From: Haliscomenobacter sp965225875
GTDB taxonomy: Bacteria > Bacteroidota > Bacteroidia > Chitinophagales > Saprospiraceae
NCBI RefSeq assembly: GCF_965225875.1
Contig: NZ_CBDDBS010000003.1
Location: forward strand, 2,294,001 to 2,358,000
Direction of reading: 5' to 3'
Length of the DNA: 64,000 nt
Part shown: in pieces, positions 26,224-34,201 of the stretch
Layout: the number at the start of each line of letters is the position of its first letter
Numbering within the stretch: the first letter of the stretch is position 1
Translations under genes and position numbers: made by a program
The notes under the pieces: model-generated
Seen by the model: only the letters and a program-made list of their open reading frames with translations
What the model was told of the DNA's origin: nothing
The model's database searches: none

Positions 26224-26925
26224 TTACTGCCCGTAATAGGCGTTTTTACCATGCTTGCGTTCATAATGTTTTTGGATCAAGGCGTCCTTGAGTCTGGGTA
26301 CGTCTGGGCGAATGGTCACACTGAGGTAGGCCATACGGGCAACTTCCTCCAAAACTGCGCTGTTGTACACGGCTTTTTCTACCGTTTTGCCCCAGGTGAA
26401 GGGAGCGTGATTGCCCACCAGAATCATTTCCACTTCTTCGTAGCTGTAGCCCCGCCGGGTAAAATCATTCATGATCTGGAACCCCGTTTCGTATTCGTAA
26501 TTGCCCTGGATCATGGCGTCCTCCATGGGCGGCGCACAAGGAATGTCCACGGTGAGGTGGTCGGCGTGGGTGGTACCCAGGATGGGGATGTCCAGTTGGG
26601 TTTGAGCCCAGGCGGTGGCGTAGGTGGAATGGGTATGTACAATGCCACCGATGTTTTCCCAATGCTTGTACAACACCGCATGGGTTTTGGTGTCCGACGA
26701 GGCCCGTTTGGTCCCTTCAACCACCTGGGCTTCGAAGTCGAGGATGACGATGTCTTCGGCGCGGAGGCTCGCGTAGGGCACTCCACTGGGTTTAATGGCA
26801 AAAACCCCAGCAGAGCGATCCGCCACACTGGCATTGCCAAAGGTGAAGAGCACCAATCCCAGTTGGGGCAGTTGCATATTGGCTTCGTAACAAGCTTCTT
26901 TAAGGCTTTGGTAAGCGCTTTTCAT
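26224..26925 (-). CDS. araD: L-ribulose-5-phosphate 4-epimerase
   Basis: A 233-residue zinc enzyme of the class II aldolase/AraD family, converting L-ribulose 5-phosphate to D-xylulose 5-phosphate. It has the substrate loop FGNASVADRSAGVFAIKPSGVPY, the metal histidines in HTHSTYATAWAQ, and the GTTHADHLTVDIPC block; the C-terminal HAPFTWGKTVEKAV carries the last conserved histidine. Length matches E. coli AraD. It is the second gene of the arabinose operon, with an inverted-repeat element upstream (to araB) and two small hairpins downstream (to araA). The start is an ATG at 26925 with no upstream alternative that looks better. Confidence 0.96.
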   Translation of the reverse strand: MKSAYQSLKEACYEANMQLPQLGLVLFTFGNASVADRSAGVFAIKPSGVPYASLRAEDIVILDFEAQVVEGTKRASSDTKTHAVLYKHWENIGGIVHTHSTYATAWAQTQLDIPILGTTHADHLTVDIPCAPPMEDAMIQGNYEYETGFQIMNDFTRRGYSYEEVEMILVGNHAPFTWGKTVEKAVYNSAVLEEVARMAYLSVTIRPDVPRLKDALIQKHYERKHGKNAYYGQ

Positions 26926-26961
26926 TGTTGGTTATTTTCAGGCAGCTTCGCTGCTGGGTTT

Positions 26962-27069
26962 TTCACCACCTTAGAAACTTTAGGCACTTAAGACACACCT
27001 TAGTTACTAAGTACATTGTTTCATATGCTTAGGTGTAACTTAAGTGCCTCAGGTTTCTGAGGTGGTGAA
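26962..27069. repeat. Hairpin with TTCACCAC/GTGGTGAA termini between araB and araD (element H)
   Basis: Left arm TTCACCACCTTAGAAAC ... CACTTAAG (26962-27002), right arm TAACTTAAGTGCC ... TTCTGAGGTGGTGAA (27030-27069). The ends, and the flanking GCAGC-TTC-GCTGC hairpin on the left and AAAAAATT on the right, match the element at 50550-50701, while the inner arm sequence is different. Confidence 0.8.
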
Positions 27070-27074
27070 AAAAA

Positions 27075-28739
27075 TTACTTCTTTTCCACAAAATCCCCGA
27101 ATCGGCCATACTCAGCGTACAGTTTTTCATACAGTGCTGCATTGGCCGGAATGGGATGGTAAATTTTATCAAAACCATTGCCCATTACCTGCATGGCACT
27201 CGCCACATCGGGGTATACCCCTGCGGCTACGGCGGCATACATGGCTGCGCCCAAAGCGGGAGCTTGTTCCGAGCGGGCGATTTTAATGGGGCGGTTCAGT
27301 ACATCGGCCAGGGTTTGCATGACCAGGTCCGATTTTTTGGCTACACCACCCATGCCTACCACGGCTTTGATGGGAATGCCTTCAGCTTCAAAGCGGTCGA
27401 CAATTTTTTTGGAGCCAAAACAAATCGCTTCGACCAGGGCCTTGAAGATCGCGGGGGCATCCGAGCCCATGTTCAAACCCATGATGGCGCCCTTCAGGCT
27501 TTGATCTGCATCCGGGGTACGGCGACCATTGACCCAGTCCAGGGCGACGATCCCGGTTTGGGCGACGGGGATTTGGGCGGCAGCTGCGCTAAGTTGGGCG
27601 ATGATTTTGTCTTCCATTTCGTCCAGAAGCGCCGTTTTGGTGGCTTCATCCAGCAACTGGCTTTGTGGCAGCAGTTGTTGCAATGGCCAGGTAATGACTT
27701 GTTTGAACCAGGCCAGTAAGTCGCCAAAAGCAGACTGACCAGCTTCCAGTCCCATCATACCGGGTACGATGGAACCATCCACCTGACCACAGATGCCGTG
27801 GACGAGTTTGTCTTGTACTTCATCTAGTGGCGCTACCAACATGTCACAAGTGGAAGTGCCCATTACTTTGATGAGGGTATAGGCTTCGGCTTCGCCGCCT
27901 ACTGCTCCAGCGTGGGCATCAAAGGTACCTACGCTCACTACCACGCCTTCGTGTAAGCCCAGGCGTTGCGCCCATTCGGCGGAGAGATTACCCGCAGCTT
28001 CATCAGCGGTATAGGTATCCTGGTAGAGGCGATCGCGCAGACCCGCGAGTTTGGGTTCGAGGTGGGTTAAAAAGTCCTCGGATGGCAAACCATCCCAGGA
28101 TTCGTGCCACATGGCTTTGTGCCCGGCAGCACAGCGGCTGCGTTTGGTGCTCAGGGCATCATCGCCTCCGATGAGCAGGTGGGTGATCCAGTCGCAGTGC
28201 TCCATCCAGGAATAGGCGGCTTGTTGTACGGCTTCGTCCTGGCGGATGGTATGGGTGATTTTGGCCCAAAACCATTCGGAAGAATAAATACCCCCTTCGT
28301 ACATGGTGTAGTCGATGCCACCCCAAGCACGAGCTTTGTGGTTGATTTCTTCGGCTTCGGCCAGAGCGGTATGGTCTTTCCAAAGGATGAACATGCCGTT
28401 GGGATTTTCGGCAAATTCGGGCAGGAGGGCCAAAGGTGTGCCCGTTTTATCTACCGCAACTGGTGTTGAGCCAGTGGTGTCAACGGTGATGCCAACAACG
28501 AACTTGGGATCCAAACCCGGCAATTGCTTCAAGGTGCGGACGATGGCGTCTTCCAGACTTTCTACATAATCGAGGGGATGCTGGCGAAACTGGTTTTGGG
28601 CAGGCTTACAGTACAAACCTTTTTTCCAGCGTGGGTAGTAGGTGACGGCACTGGCCAATTCGGCACCGTTAGCGGTATCAACCAGCACTGCGCGGACCGA
28701 ATCGGTGCCAAAATCAGCGCCGAGGACGTATCGATTCAT
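27075..28739 (-). CDS. araB: L-ribulokinase
   Basis: A 554-residue FGGY-family kinase phosphorylating L-ribulose with ATP. The N-terminus RYVLGADFGTDSVRAVLVD is the first nucleotide-binding motif; GITVDTTGSTPVAVD and ILWKDHTALAEAEEIN are typical of AraB, and the C-terminal half has LDWVNGRRTPDADQSLKGAIMGL, the substrate/nucleotide loop VVGMGGVAKKSDLVMQTLADVL and APALGAAMYAAVAAGVY. It is the first gene of the arabinose operon, divergent from queE. A 13-base perfect dyad AACAATTATTGTT lies about 40 bases upstream and may be an operator. Confidence 0.96.
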   Translation of the reverse strand: MNRYVLGADFGTDSVRAVLVDTANGAELASAVTYYPRWKKGLYCKPAQNQFRQHPLDYVESLEDAIVRTLKQLPGLDPKFVVGITVDTTGSTPVAVDKTGTPLALLPEFAENPNGMFILWKDHTALAEAEEINHKARAWGGIDYTMYEGGIYSSEWFWAKITHTIRQDEAVQQAAYSWMEHCDWITHLLIGGDDALSTKRSRCAAGHKAMWHESWDGLPSEDFLTHLEPKLAGLRDRLYQDTYTADEAAGNLSAEWAQRLGLHEGVVVSVGTFDAHAGAVGGEAEAYTLIKVMGTSTCDMLVAPLDEVQDKLVHGICGQVDGSIVPGMMGLEAGQSAFGDLLAWFKQVITWPLQQLLPQSQLLDEATKTALLDEMEDKIIAQLSAAAAQIPVAQTGIVALDWVNGRRTPDADQSLKGAIMGLNMGSDAPAIFKALVEAICFGSKKIVDRFEAEGIPIKAVVGMGGVAKKSDLVMQTLADVLNRPIKIARSEQAPALGAAMYAAVAAGVYPDVASAMQVMGNGFDKIYHPIPANAALYEKLYAEYGRFGDFVEKK

Positions 28740-28777
28740 GTCAACAGTTTTGTTCTTGCGATAATAAATGTAAAAGT

Positions 28778-28790
28778 AACAATTATTGTT
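28778..28790. promoter_or_regulatory. Perfect dyad upstream of araB
   Basis: AACAATTATTGTT is a 6-1-6 perfect inverted repeat located 39 bases upstream of the araB start, in the divergent araB/queE gap. It is a candidate operator for an arabinose regulator; no regulator gene is in the window, and AT-rich DNA makes chance dyads fairly common. Confidence 0.35.
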
Positions 28791-28887
28791 GCTTGTGCAA
28801 ATTTGGCGGCTATTTTTTATCTGGTTCGGGTCTGCAAGGTAAAAAGCCGCTCGGACATCGTGACTTTTTTATGGCCTTAAGCGAGAA

Positions 28888-28922
28888 TTTGAAGCTATTC
28901 AAATGGAATCCCGCTAACTTTG
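28888..28922 (+). promoter_or_regulatory. Putative queE promoter
   Basis: TTTG (28888-28891) and TAACTTTG (28915-28922) match the Bacteroidota -33 and -7 elements with a 23-base spacer. The start of transcription would lie about 18 bases before the queE ATG, giving a short leader. Confidence 0.5.
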
Positions 28923-28945
28923 CGCCTTGTAATTGGAGCCGAACC

Positions 28946-29641
28946 ATGAAAAAGAAGCAGACTTACAAAGTCAAAGAAATATTTTACACCCTGCAAGGGG
29001 AAGGTGCCCAGGCGGGTCGCCCGGCGGTATTTTGCCGTTTTTCGGGCTGCAACCTCTGGTCGGGCCGTGAAGAAGACCGCGCCAAGGCGATTTGCCAGTT
29101 TTGTGATACCGATTTTTGGGGTATGGACGGCGAGAATGGAGGGAAGTACAACGCGGAGGAGTTGGCGGATATGGTGATTGGGTTGTGGCCGGGGGGGAGT
29201 GAAAAGCGAAAAGTGAAAAGTGAAAAGCAAGCGGGGCATATCTCGGATTTGGAGGGTAAACCTTATGTGGTGTGTACAGGGGGTGAGCCGCTGCTGCAAT
29301 TGGATGAGGAGCTGATTGCAGCTTTTCATGCACGCGGGCTGGAGGTGGCGGTGGAAACAAATGGCACCGTGGCTGCTCCGGCGGGGTTGGATTGGATTTG
29401 TATGAGCCCCAAAGCAAATACCGAGTTGCTCATTCAAAAGGGGCATGAATTGAAACTGGTGTACCCGCAGCCTGGGGCTGAACCTGAGCGGTATGAGCAC
29501 CTGGATTTTGACAATTTTTACTTACAGCCGATGGATGGGCCGTTGGGGCAACAAAATACCAAGCTGACCTTGGAGTATTGTATGAAGCATCCGAAGTGGA
29601 AGTTGAGTTTGCAGACGCATAAGATTTTGGGGATTGCGTGA
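28946..29641 (+). CDS. queE: 7-carboxy-7-deazaguanine synthase with a repeat-derived insertion
   Basis: A 231-residue radical SAM enzyme making 7-carboxy-7-deazaguanine in queuosine/7-deazaguanine biosynthesis. The start MKKKQTYKVKEIFYTLQGEG is family-typical. The cluster-binding cysteines follow the CX14CX2C spacing (GCN ... ICQFCDTDF) seen in the Burkholderia-type QueE instead of CX3CX2C. CTGGEPLLQLD and VAVETNGT follow. Between GLWPGG and the TGGEP strand sits a charged stretch SEKRKVKSEKQAGH, encoded by tandem GTGAAAA units (29199-29230) of the same kind as the hairpin arm at 3158. The insertion is in frame and at a loop where family members vary, so the enzyme is probably active. The upstream 51 codons of the longest frame overlap the promoter and are dropped. 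Confidence 0.93.
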   Translation: MKKKQTYKVKEIFYTLQGEGAQAGRPAVFCRFSGCNLWSGREEDRAKAICQFCDTDFWGMDGENGGKYNAEELADMVIGLWPGGSEKRKVKSEKQAGHISDLEGKPYVVCTGGEPLLQLDEELIAAFHARGLEVAVETNGTVAAPAGLDWICMSPKANTELLIQKGHELKLVYPQPGAEPERYEHLDFDNFYLQPMDGPLGQQNTKLTLEYCMKHPKWKLSLQTHKILGIA

Positions 29642-29711
29642 GGTAAGTAAAAGGTTATTTTGTAATCAATCATCCAATTATAACAATAAACATCAATTCA
29701 AGTCATTGGGC

Positions 29712-29742
29712 TTGACATAGACTGTGTAATGTTGTAACATTG
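29712..29742 (+). promoter_or_regulatory. Putative promoter of the three-gene secreted-protein operon
   Basis: TTG (29712-29714), 20 bases, then TAACATTG (29735-29742), one mismatch from TAnnTTTG. It lies about 88 bases ahead of the first ATG, in the only sizeable gap upstream of the three tandem paralogues. Confidence 0.45.
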
Positions 29743-29829
29743 CAGCTAAGAACTACATGCATCATCTTATCCGGAGTCAATTATTTTGCTTTTTATATAT
29801 TTTCAATACGCTACAACTATAAAAAATCC

Positions 29830-32022
29830 ATGAATTACTGCCGATTCATTGTAAGCCTCTGTTTGAGCGTGTCCATGCTGGGAGTGCTCCAGGGACAAAC
29901 CATCCGCAAGATTTCAACAGGAGAATTGAATATCGAACAGGCCGTATATCTGCCATCCCAAGGTAAATTGTACAATGCTGTACCCGATGATAATTTTTCC
30001 CAATACGCCAATCGACTGATCAAAGTTGATCCAGCCTGGGGCAAGGTAGAAAAGGTATTCAAAATTGGTTTTAACCCAACGCTGGTGACCGCCACTAATG
30101 ATGAGCAGTATTTGTACATCACTACTTCCGGGCCTTCGAGGTTGAAACTATTCAAGGTGGCTGAGGAAAAAATAGAGTGGGAATTGCCTTTGGGCGCCCT
30201 GCAGCCGACTTTCATTTTGCCCGCGCCACAACAAAATAAGGCCTTGTTGTTAATCTCCAGTTCTATCACCGAATCCTGGATCCAATTTTTAAAGGATGAC
30301 TCCATTCAACCCGAAAAAATAGTCATCCCCTCCCCTGGCTATTACACCAAAGCAGCCTTTGTCAACGACAGCAGCATCATTGCCTGGAATGGTTTTGGGC
30401 AAATTTTCCGCATTAAATTGCGCAGCAATGGTTTGTTCCTCGAAAATACTTTTGAAAACCTACCCTTGTACCTTAGGGAGGAAAACATTTACCTAGACGG
30501 AAAACTGATTTCTGCCAAAGGTAGAATCATTGATGTATCAAGGGCCGAGCCACTGGTTTTGGAGCAAAAGCTACCCGTTTCGGAATATGCGCCCCTAATC
30601 CACGACGATCCTTTTTCTCCATTTTTCTACATCCTTGAATCTTTTGCGGGGCCAAATCAACATGCTTATTTAAAGTTTAAAAAATCCACCCTGGAGTTGG
30701 AAAAGAGGTTGACGGTACCCGTTCCGCTAGAAAGTCCCGATACTTATGTTTCTGAATTTTATGCTACTGGGCCGGATCGTTTTATGGTAAAAAACCACTT
30801 ATTTACCCATATCTATTGGGCTTGTACTTCTGAGTTGTCCCGCCCCAGCATCAGTGCAAGTGGAGCGCTGGCCCGCTGCCCGGATAGTGACACCTTATTT
30901 TTGCAAACGGCCTTGGGCAATGCTTCTGAAGTGGTGTGGACAACAGCCGAAAAAACATCACGGATTGCGGCTACCCAGGCTGGTGCTTATGGTGTAAAAC
31001 TGTCGGACACCCGAGGTTGTCAAACTGCGCTTTCGGAGCCGGTCGAAGTAACTTTTCATCCAAAGCCCTACGTGCTGTCAATCAACAGTGAACTGGGGCG
31101 TCAGTCGCCTCAAACCATTTGTAAAGGGAAAAGTATTAGACTGTCGGGAGATGGATTTGGCGGAAATCAATGGCGCTGGTCCAGTGGGGAGCGTACTTTG
31201 GAAATCGTGGCCAAAACAGGTGATTATCAAGTCAAACTCATCTCCGAACAAGGCTGTGAAAGTGATTGGTCACCCGTTTTTAGCATTTTACCCGGGCCAG
31301 ACTCCCTACCTGTGAAACCTGTAGTCACCTTACTCAACAGAAAAGAGGTGTATTGCGTTGGAGATACCGCAATCGTCCAAGGCCCTACAGGTTATCAATA
31401 CTACTATTGGAACATATCCAGTGAAAACAAAGCGGTAGTCAGCACCCAGTCTTCGAGCATGGCCGCCTTGATCGTAGGCAATGATCTGCGCTGTTTGAGT
31501 GAACGCTCGGAGCCCCTTGAAATCCGATTTAACCCACAACCTTTTCCACCAGTAATTCGCCAGGAAGGAAACCTGATTGTCAGTAGTGTTGGAACAGCAA
31601 CCCACGAATGGTTTGTCAATGGAAATAAACTCAATGGGGAAACTGGTTCGACCCTGAACCTGAAAGGAGGTGGCTTTTATTCCGCCAAGGTTTTTAATAA
31701 TGGTTGCTCCTCTCGCATTTCCAATCTGATTTCCATTAGTGGTAAAACCGTTTCAATTGATGAGCCAATTGCGACTCAAACGCTCAAAATCTACCCTAAT
31801 CCTGCTCATGACTACATCCGGCTTGATTTCGCAGCAGAGCCAGTTTATGCCTTAACGGTGCAACTTTTCAGTGGAGATGGCCGAAAAATCCTGGAATTAT
31901 CTGGCTTAAGAAGTGACCCACAGCTCAATAGACTCGCCGTCGCTACGCTTCCTCCTGGGCTCTATGTCGTGGAAGCATTGGCGGAAGACCGACGTTTTGT
32001 AGGCCGTTTCATCAAATGGTAA
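29830..32022 (+). CDS. T9SS type A secreted protein, propeller plus Ig-like domains (paralogue 1)
   Basis: A 730-residue protein I can describe but not assign. It has a signal peptide (CRFIVSLCLSVSMLGVLQGQ). Residues 25-340 show repeated strand patterns like a WD40/YVTN-type beta-propeller (VYLPSQGKLYNAV, ANRLIKVDPAWGKVEKVFKIGFNP, DEQYLYITT). Several Ig-like modules follow, with GAYGVKLSDTRGCQTALSEPV, GDYQVKLISEQGCESDWSP and GNDLRCLSERSEPLEIRFNPQP. The end has the T9SS type A sorting domain: IYPNPAHDYIRLDF ... LPPGLYVVEAL ... RFIKW. It should therefore be exported and anchored on the cell surface or released. It is the first of three tandem paralogues, with an 18-base gap to the next. The 30-codon upstream extension is omitted since the signal peptide starts at 29830. 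Confidence 0.85.
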   Translation: MNYCRFIVSLCLSVSMLGVLQGQTIRKISTGELNIEQAVYLPSQGKLYNAVPDDNFSQYANRLIKVDPAWGKVEKVFKIGFNPTLVTATNDEQYLYITTSGPSRLKLFKVAEEKIEWELPLGALQPTFILPAPQQNKALLLISSSITESWIQFLKDDSIQPEKIVIPSPGYYTKAAFVNDSSIIAWNGFGQIFRIKLRSNGLFLENTFENLPLYLREENIYLDGKLISAKGRIIDVSRAEPLVLEQKLPVSEYAPLIHDDPFSPFFYILESFAGPNQHAYLKFKKSTLELEKRLTVPVPLESPDTYVSEFYATGPDRFMVKNHLFTHIYWACTSELSRPSISASGALARCPDSDTLFLQTALGNASEVVWTTAEKTSRIAATQAGAYGVKLSDTRGCQTALSEPVEVTFHPKPYVLSINSELGRQSPQTICKGKSIRLSGDGFGGNQWRWSSGERTLEIVAKTGDYQVKLISEQGCESDWSPVFSILPGPDSLPVKPVVTLLNRKEVYCVGDTAIVQGPTGYQYYYWNISSENKAVVSTQSSSMAALIVGNDLRCLSERSEPLEIRFNPQPFPPVIRQEGNLIVSSVGTATHEWFVNGNKLNGETGSTLNLKGGGFYSAKVFNNGCSSRISNLISISGKTVSIDEPIATQTLKIYPNPAHDYIRLDFAAEPVYALTVQLFSGDGRKILELSGLRSDPQLNRLAVATLPPGLYVVEALAEDRRFVGRFIKW

Positions 32023-32040
32023 AACTAAAACCTGCTTGGC

Positions 32041-34185
32041 ATGAAGGCATATCAAATCCTGCTGCTTTTTTGTTGTTGGCTGAATTACGGGCATAGTCAA
32101 AGCATCCGTGAACTGGGTGAAATACGCACTCCCTGGGTATGTTACTCGAGCAAACGTGAATTAATGTATGCTTTTTTAGGGCAGGAGGAAGGGGGCCCTG
32201 GGCGGATTCAGATCCGAGACCCTAAATTTGGTAAGGTATTAGAGACGATCCCCACAGATGCCCTACCTCGGCAGACGGTGCTCAGCAAAAATGAACGGTA
32301 TATTTATTTCTACACCAGTTTTCCACTCAAAATCCAACGTTTAAACCTGGACGATCACCAGATTAGCACCTTGGTCACTTTGCCTGATAGCGTCCACAAT
32401 CTTGGGCAACTTAGTTTGCTGCCTTTTGATGATGAAAAGTTCTTTTTCTCCTGGTCCAACAACAATGGCAGTGGCTTGCACTATTTCAATGGCAAAACGC
32501 TTGAATTCAATGTTTCGCGGGATTTTACAAACTTGATGTTTCAAAATGACAGCACATTTTTTGCACCCACCCAGGAAGGTTTTTTGCAAGAGTATCTCTT
32601 CAGTAATGAAAAAATCACCCCAGGAAAACGTTTGATTCAGTCCAGAATCATCGATCGGCAGCCTACGCTGTGGCAAAATGACACCTTATACTCCGCTATG
32701 GGCGATGTATGGAAATTGGTTGAGGACTCCTTGATTGTGTTGAAGCAGGGGCGGCCTTATTTCGCCAATCGCTACAGCCTCAATGCCCATCCTGCCTCGG
32801 CCTACTATTACATTTATGTGGATGGTTTTGATCGGGATACTGTTTACAAATACCCCAAAGGCAGCTGGCAAAGTCTGGATTCCTGGATCATTGGAGCCGA
32901 CCTGATGCAAGGCACCTATCTTTTCACCGTTCGATTGTTGGCCGAAGACGATTTTTATGTAAGTAGGACTCCAGGCTTGTTGGTGCGTCGCTGTAGCGGG
33001 AAAAACCAACCCGCTCGCATTAAGGAGGGCACGCAGGCCTTTGCCTGCTTAAGCCTTTCCCCTATCCTCAGCCTCCACGCAGCAGCACCGGCCTATGAAT
33101 ACCTTTGGTCAAATGGTGCCACTACGTCGGGCGTGGACCTGACCACGGTGCAATCCATCCAGCTTAAAACCGGCGACAGCACGGGTTGCCTCAGCAATTG
33201 GTCCGAAGTGTGCAATGTTGGTTTTCCAGAGCCACATGCTGGACCACAAATTGATTACTTTAACGGAGAAATCAGTTTGCAGTTTTGTAAAAAACAAACC
33301 CTAATTTTTATCGCCAGGCAAAGCAGCGTAGAAGGTTTTGAGTGGTCGAATGGTGTAAAAAAAGACACCCTGCGCACCTCTGAGCCTGGACAGTATCGGG
33401 TACGTAGTTTTATCCGCAACGGCTGCCCGGGGCTATGGTCACCTTATGTCAAACTCGAACAATTGCCCGACACCATTCCGCAGACTCCGGTAATCCGTAC
33501 AGAGAAAGGAAATTTTGACTTTTGTATGGGCGAAAAAGCCAATTTACTAGCCCCAAGTGGATACACCTATTACGTTTGGTCGAGACAAGAAACCCGAACA
33601 CCGGTATTTTCCACCAATACCCCACTTGGTATGTACCTCCAGGTTGGCAATGATTTGCGGTGTTTGAGCAACACTTCGGCCACCGTCAATGTCCGGTTCA
33701 ATCCGGTTCCCAGCAAGCCCAAAATTCAACGACTCGGCAATTTACTGGCGACCAACAATTTTGGAGAAAATCACGCCTGGTCGAAAAATGGCAGATTGAT
33801 ACCAGGAAATGAAGGACAGTTTTTGGAAATTGAAACAAACGGAAAATACACCGTCATCACCAATGCCCGGGGTTGTTTTTCTCCAGTTTCGGACACCCTT
33901 GAAGTAATCGACCTGCTTTTTCAGGGTAACCCCAACAAACGCAATACACTGCGATTGCGTTTAAGCCCCAATCCAGTGGGGGTGGAAATGTACATTACTT
34001 TGGATGGTCAAAACTCAAGCGGCAGATTGTACCGCATCAGCGACTTGGAAGGAAAAATTCATCAGCTTGGATATGTGGACAACAATGGAAAAATTCAGGT
34101 CAGCACGCTGCCCCGAGGCATGTATATCCTGAGTTTGTTGTCGAGTAACTTCGATCCTCTTGCCAGCAAATTTTTTAAAGAATAA
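32041..34185 (+). CDS. T9SS type A secreted protein (paralogue 2, diverged propeller)
   Basis: A 714-residue paralogue of its neighbours. The signal peptide is MKAYQILLLFCCWLNYGHSQ. The propeller region (22-320) is more diverged than in paralogues 1 and 3: it lacks the KIDPAWG motif and has IQIRDPKFGKVLETIPTDALP in its place. The Ig-like part is clearly shared: YEYLWSNGATTSGVDL, KTGDSTGCLSNWSEV, VGNDLRCLSNTSATVNVRFNPVPSKPKIQRLGNLL and TVITNARGCFSPVSD. The C-terminus has the type A sorting domain RLSPNPVGVEMYITL ... LPRGMYILSLL ... KFFKE. Position 18 bases after paralogue 1 and 16 before paralogue 3 implies co-transcription and perhaps one surface assembly. No catalytic motif is seen. Confidence 0.84.
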   Translation: MKAYQILLLFCCWLNYGHSQSIRELGEIRTPWVCYSSKRELMYAFLGQEEGGPGRIQIRDPKFGKVLETIPTDALPRQTVLSKNERYIYFYTSFPLKIQRLNLDDHQISTLVTLPDSVHNLGQLSLLPFDDEKFFFSWSNNNGSGLHYFNGKTLEFNVSRDFTNLMFQNDSTFFAPTQEGFLQEYLFSNEKITPGKRLIQSRIIDRQPTLWQNDTLYSAMGDVWKLVEDSLIVLKQGRPYFANRYSLNAHPASAYYYIYVDGFDRDTVYKYPKGSWQSLDSWIIGADLMQGTYLFTVRLLAEDDFYVSRTPGLLVRRCSGKNQPARIKEGTQAFACLSLSPILSLHAAAPAYEYLWSNGATTSGVDLTTVQSIQLKTGDSTGCLSNWSEVCNVGFPEPHAGPQIDYFNGEISLQFCKKQTLIFIARQSSVEGFEWSNGVKKDTLRTSEPGQYRVRSFIRNGCPGLWSPYVKLEQLPDTIPQTPVIRTEKGNFDFCMGEKANLLAPSGYTYYVWSRQETRTPVFSTNTPLGMYLQVGNDLRCLSNTSATVNVRFNPVPSKPKIQRLGNLLATNNFGENHAWSKNGRLIPGNEGQFLEIETNGKYTVITNARGCFSPVSDTLEVIDLLFQGNPNKRNTLRLRLSPNPVGVEMYITLDGQNSSGRLYRISDLEGKIHQLGYVDNNGKIQVSTLPRGMYILSLLSSNFDPLASKFFKE

Positions 34186-34201
34186 TCCCAAATAGTTTAA
34201 C

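Noticed and set aside
26128..26991. 287-codon open frame on the plus strand
   Set aside because: It is the antisense of araD and runs through hairpins on both sides. araD on the other strand has full family conservation.
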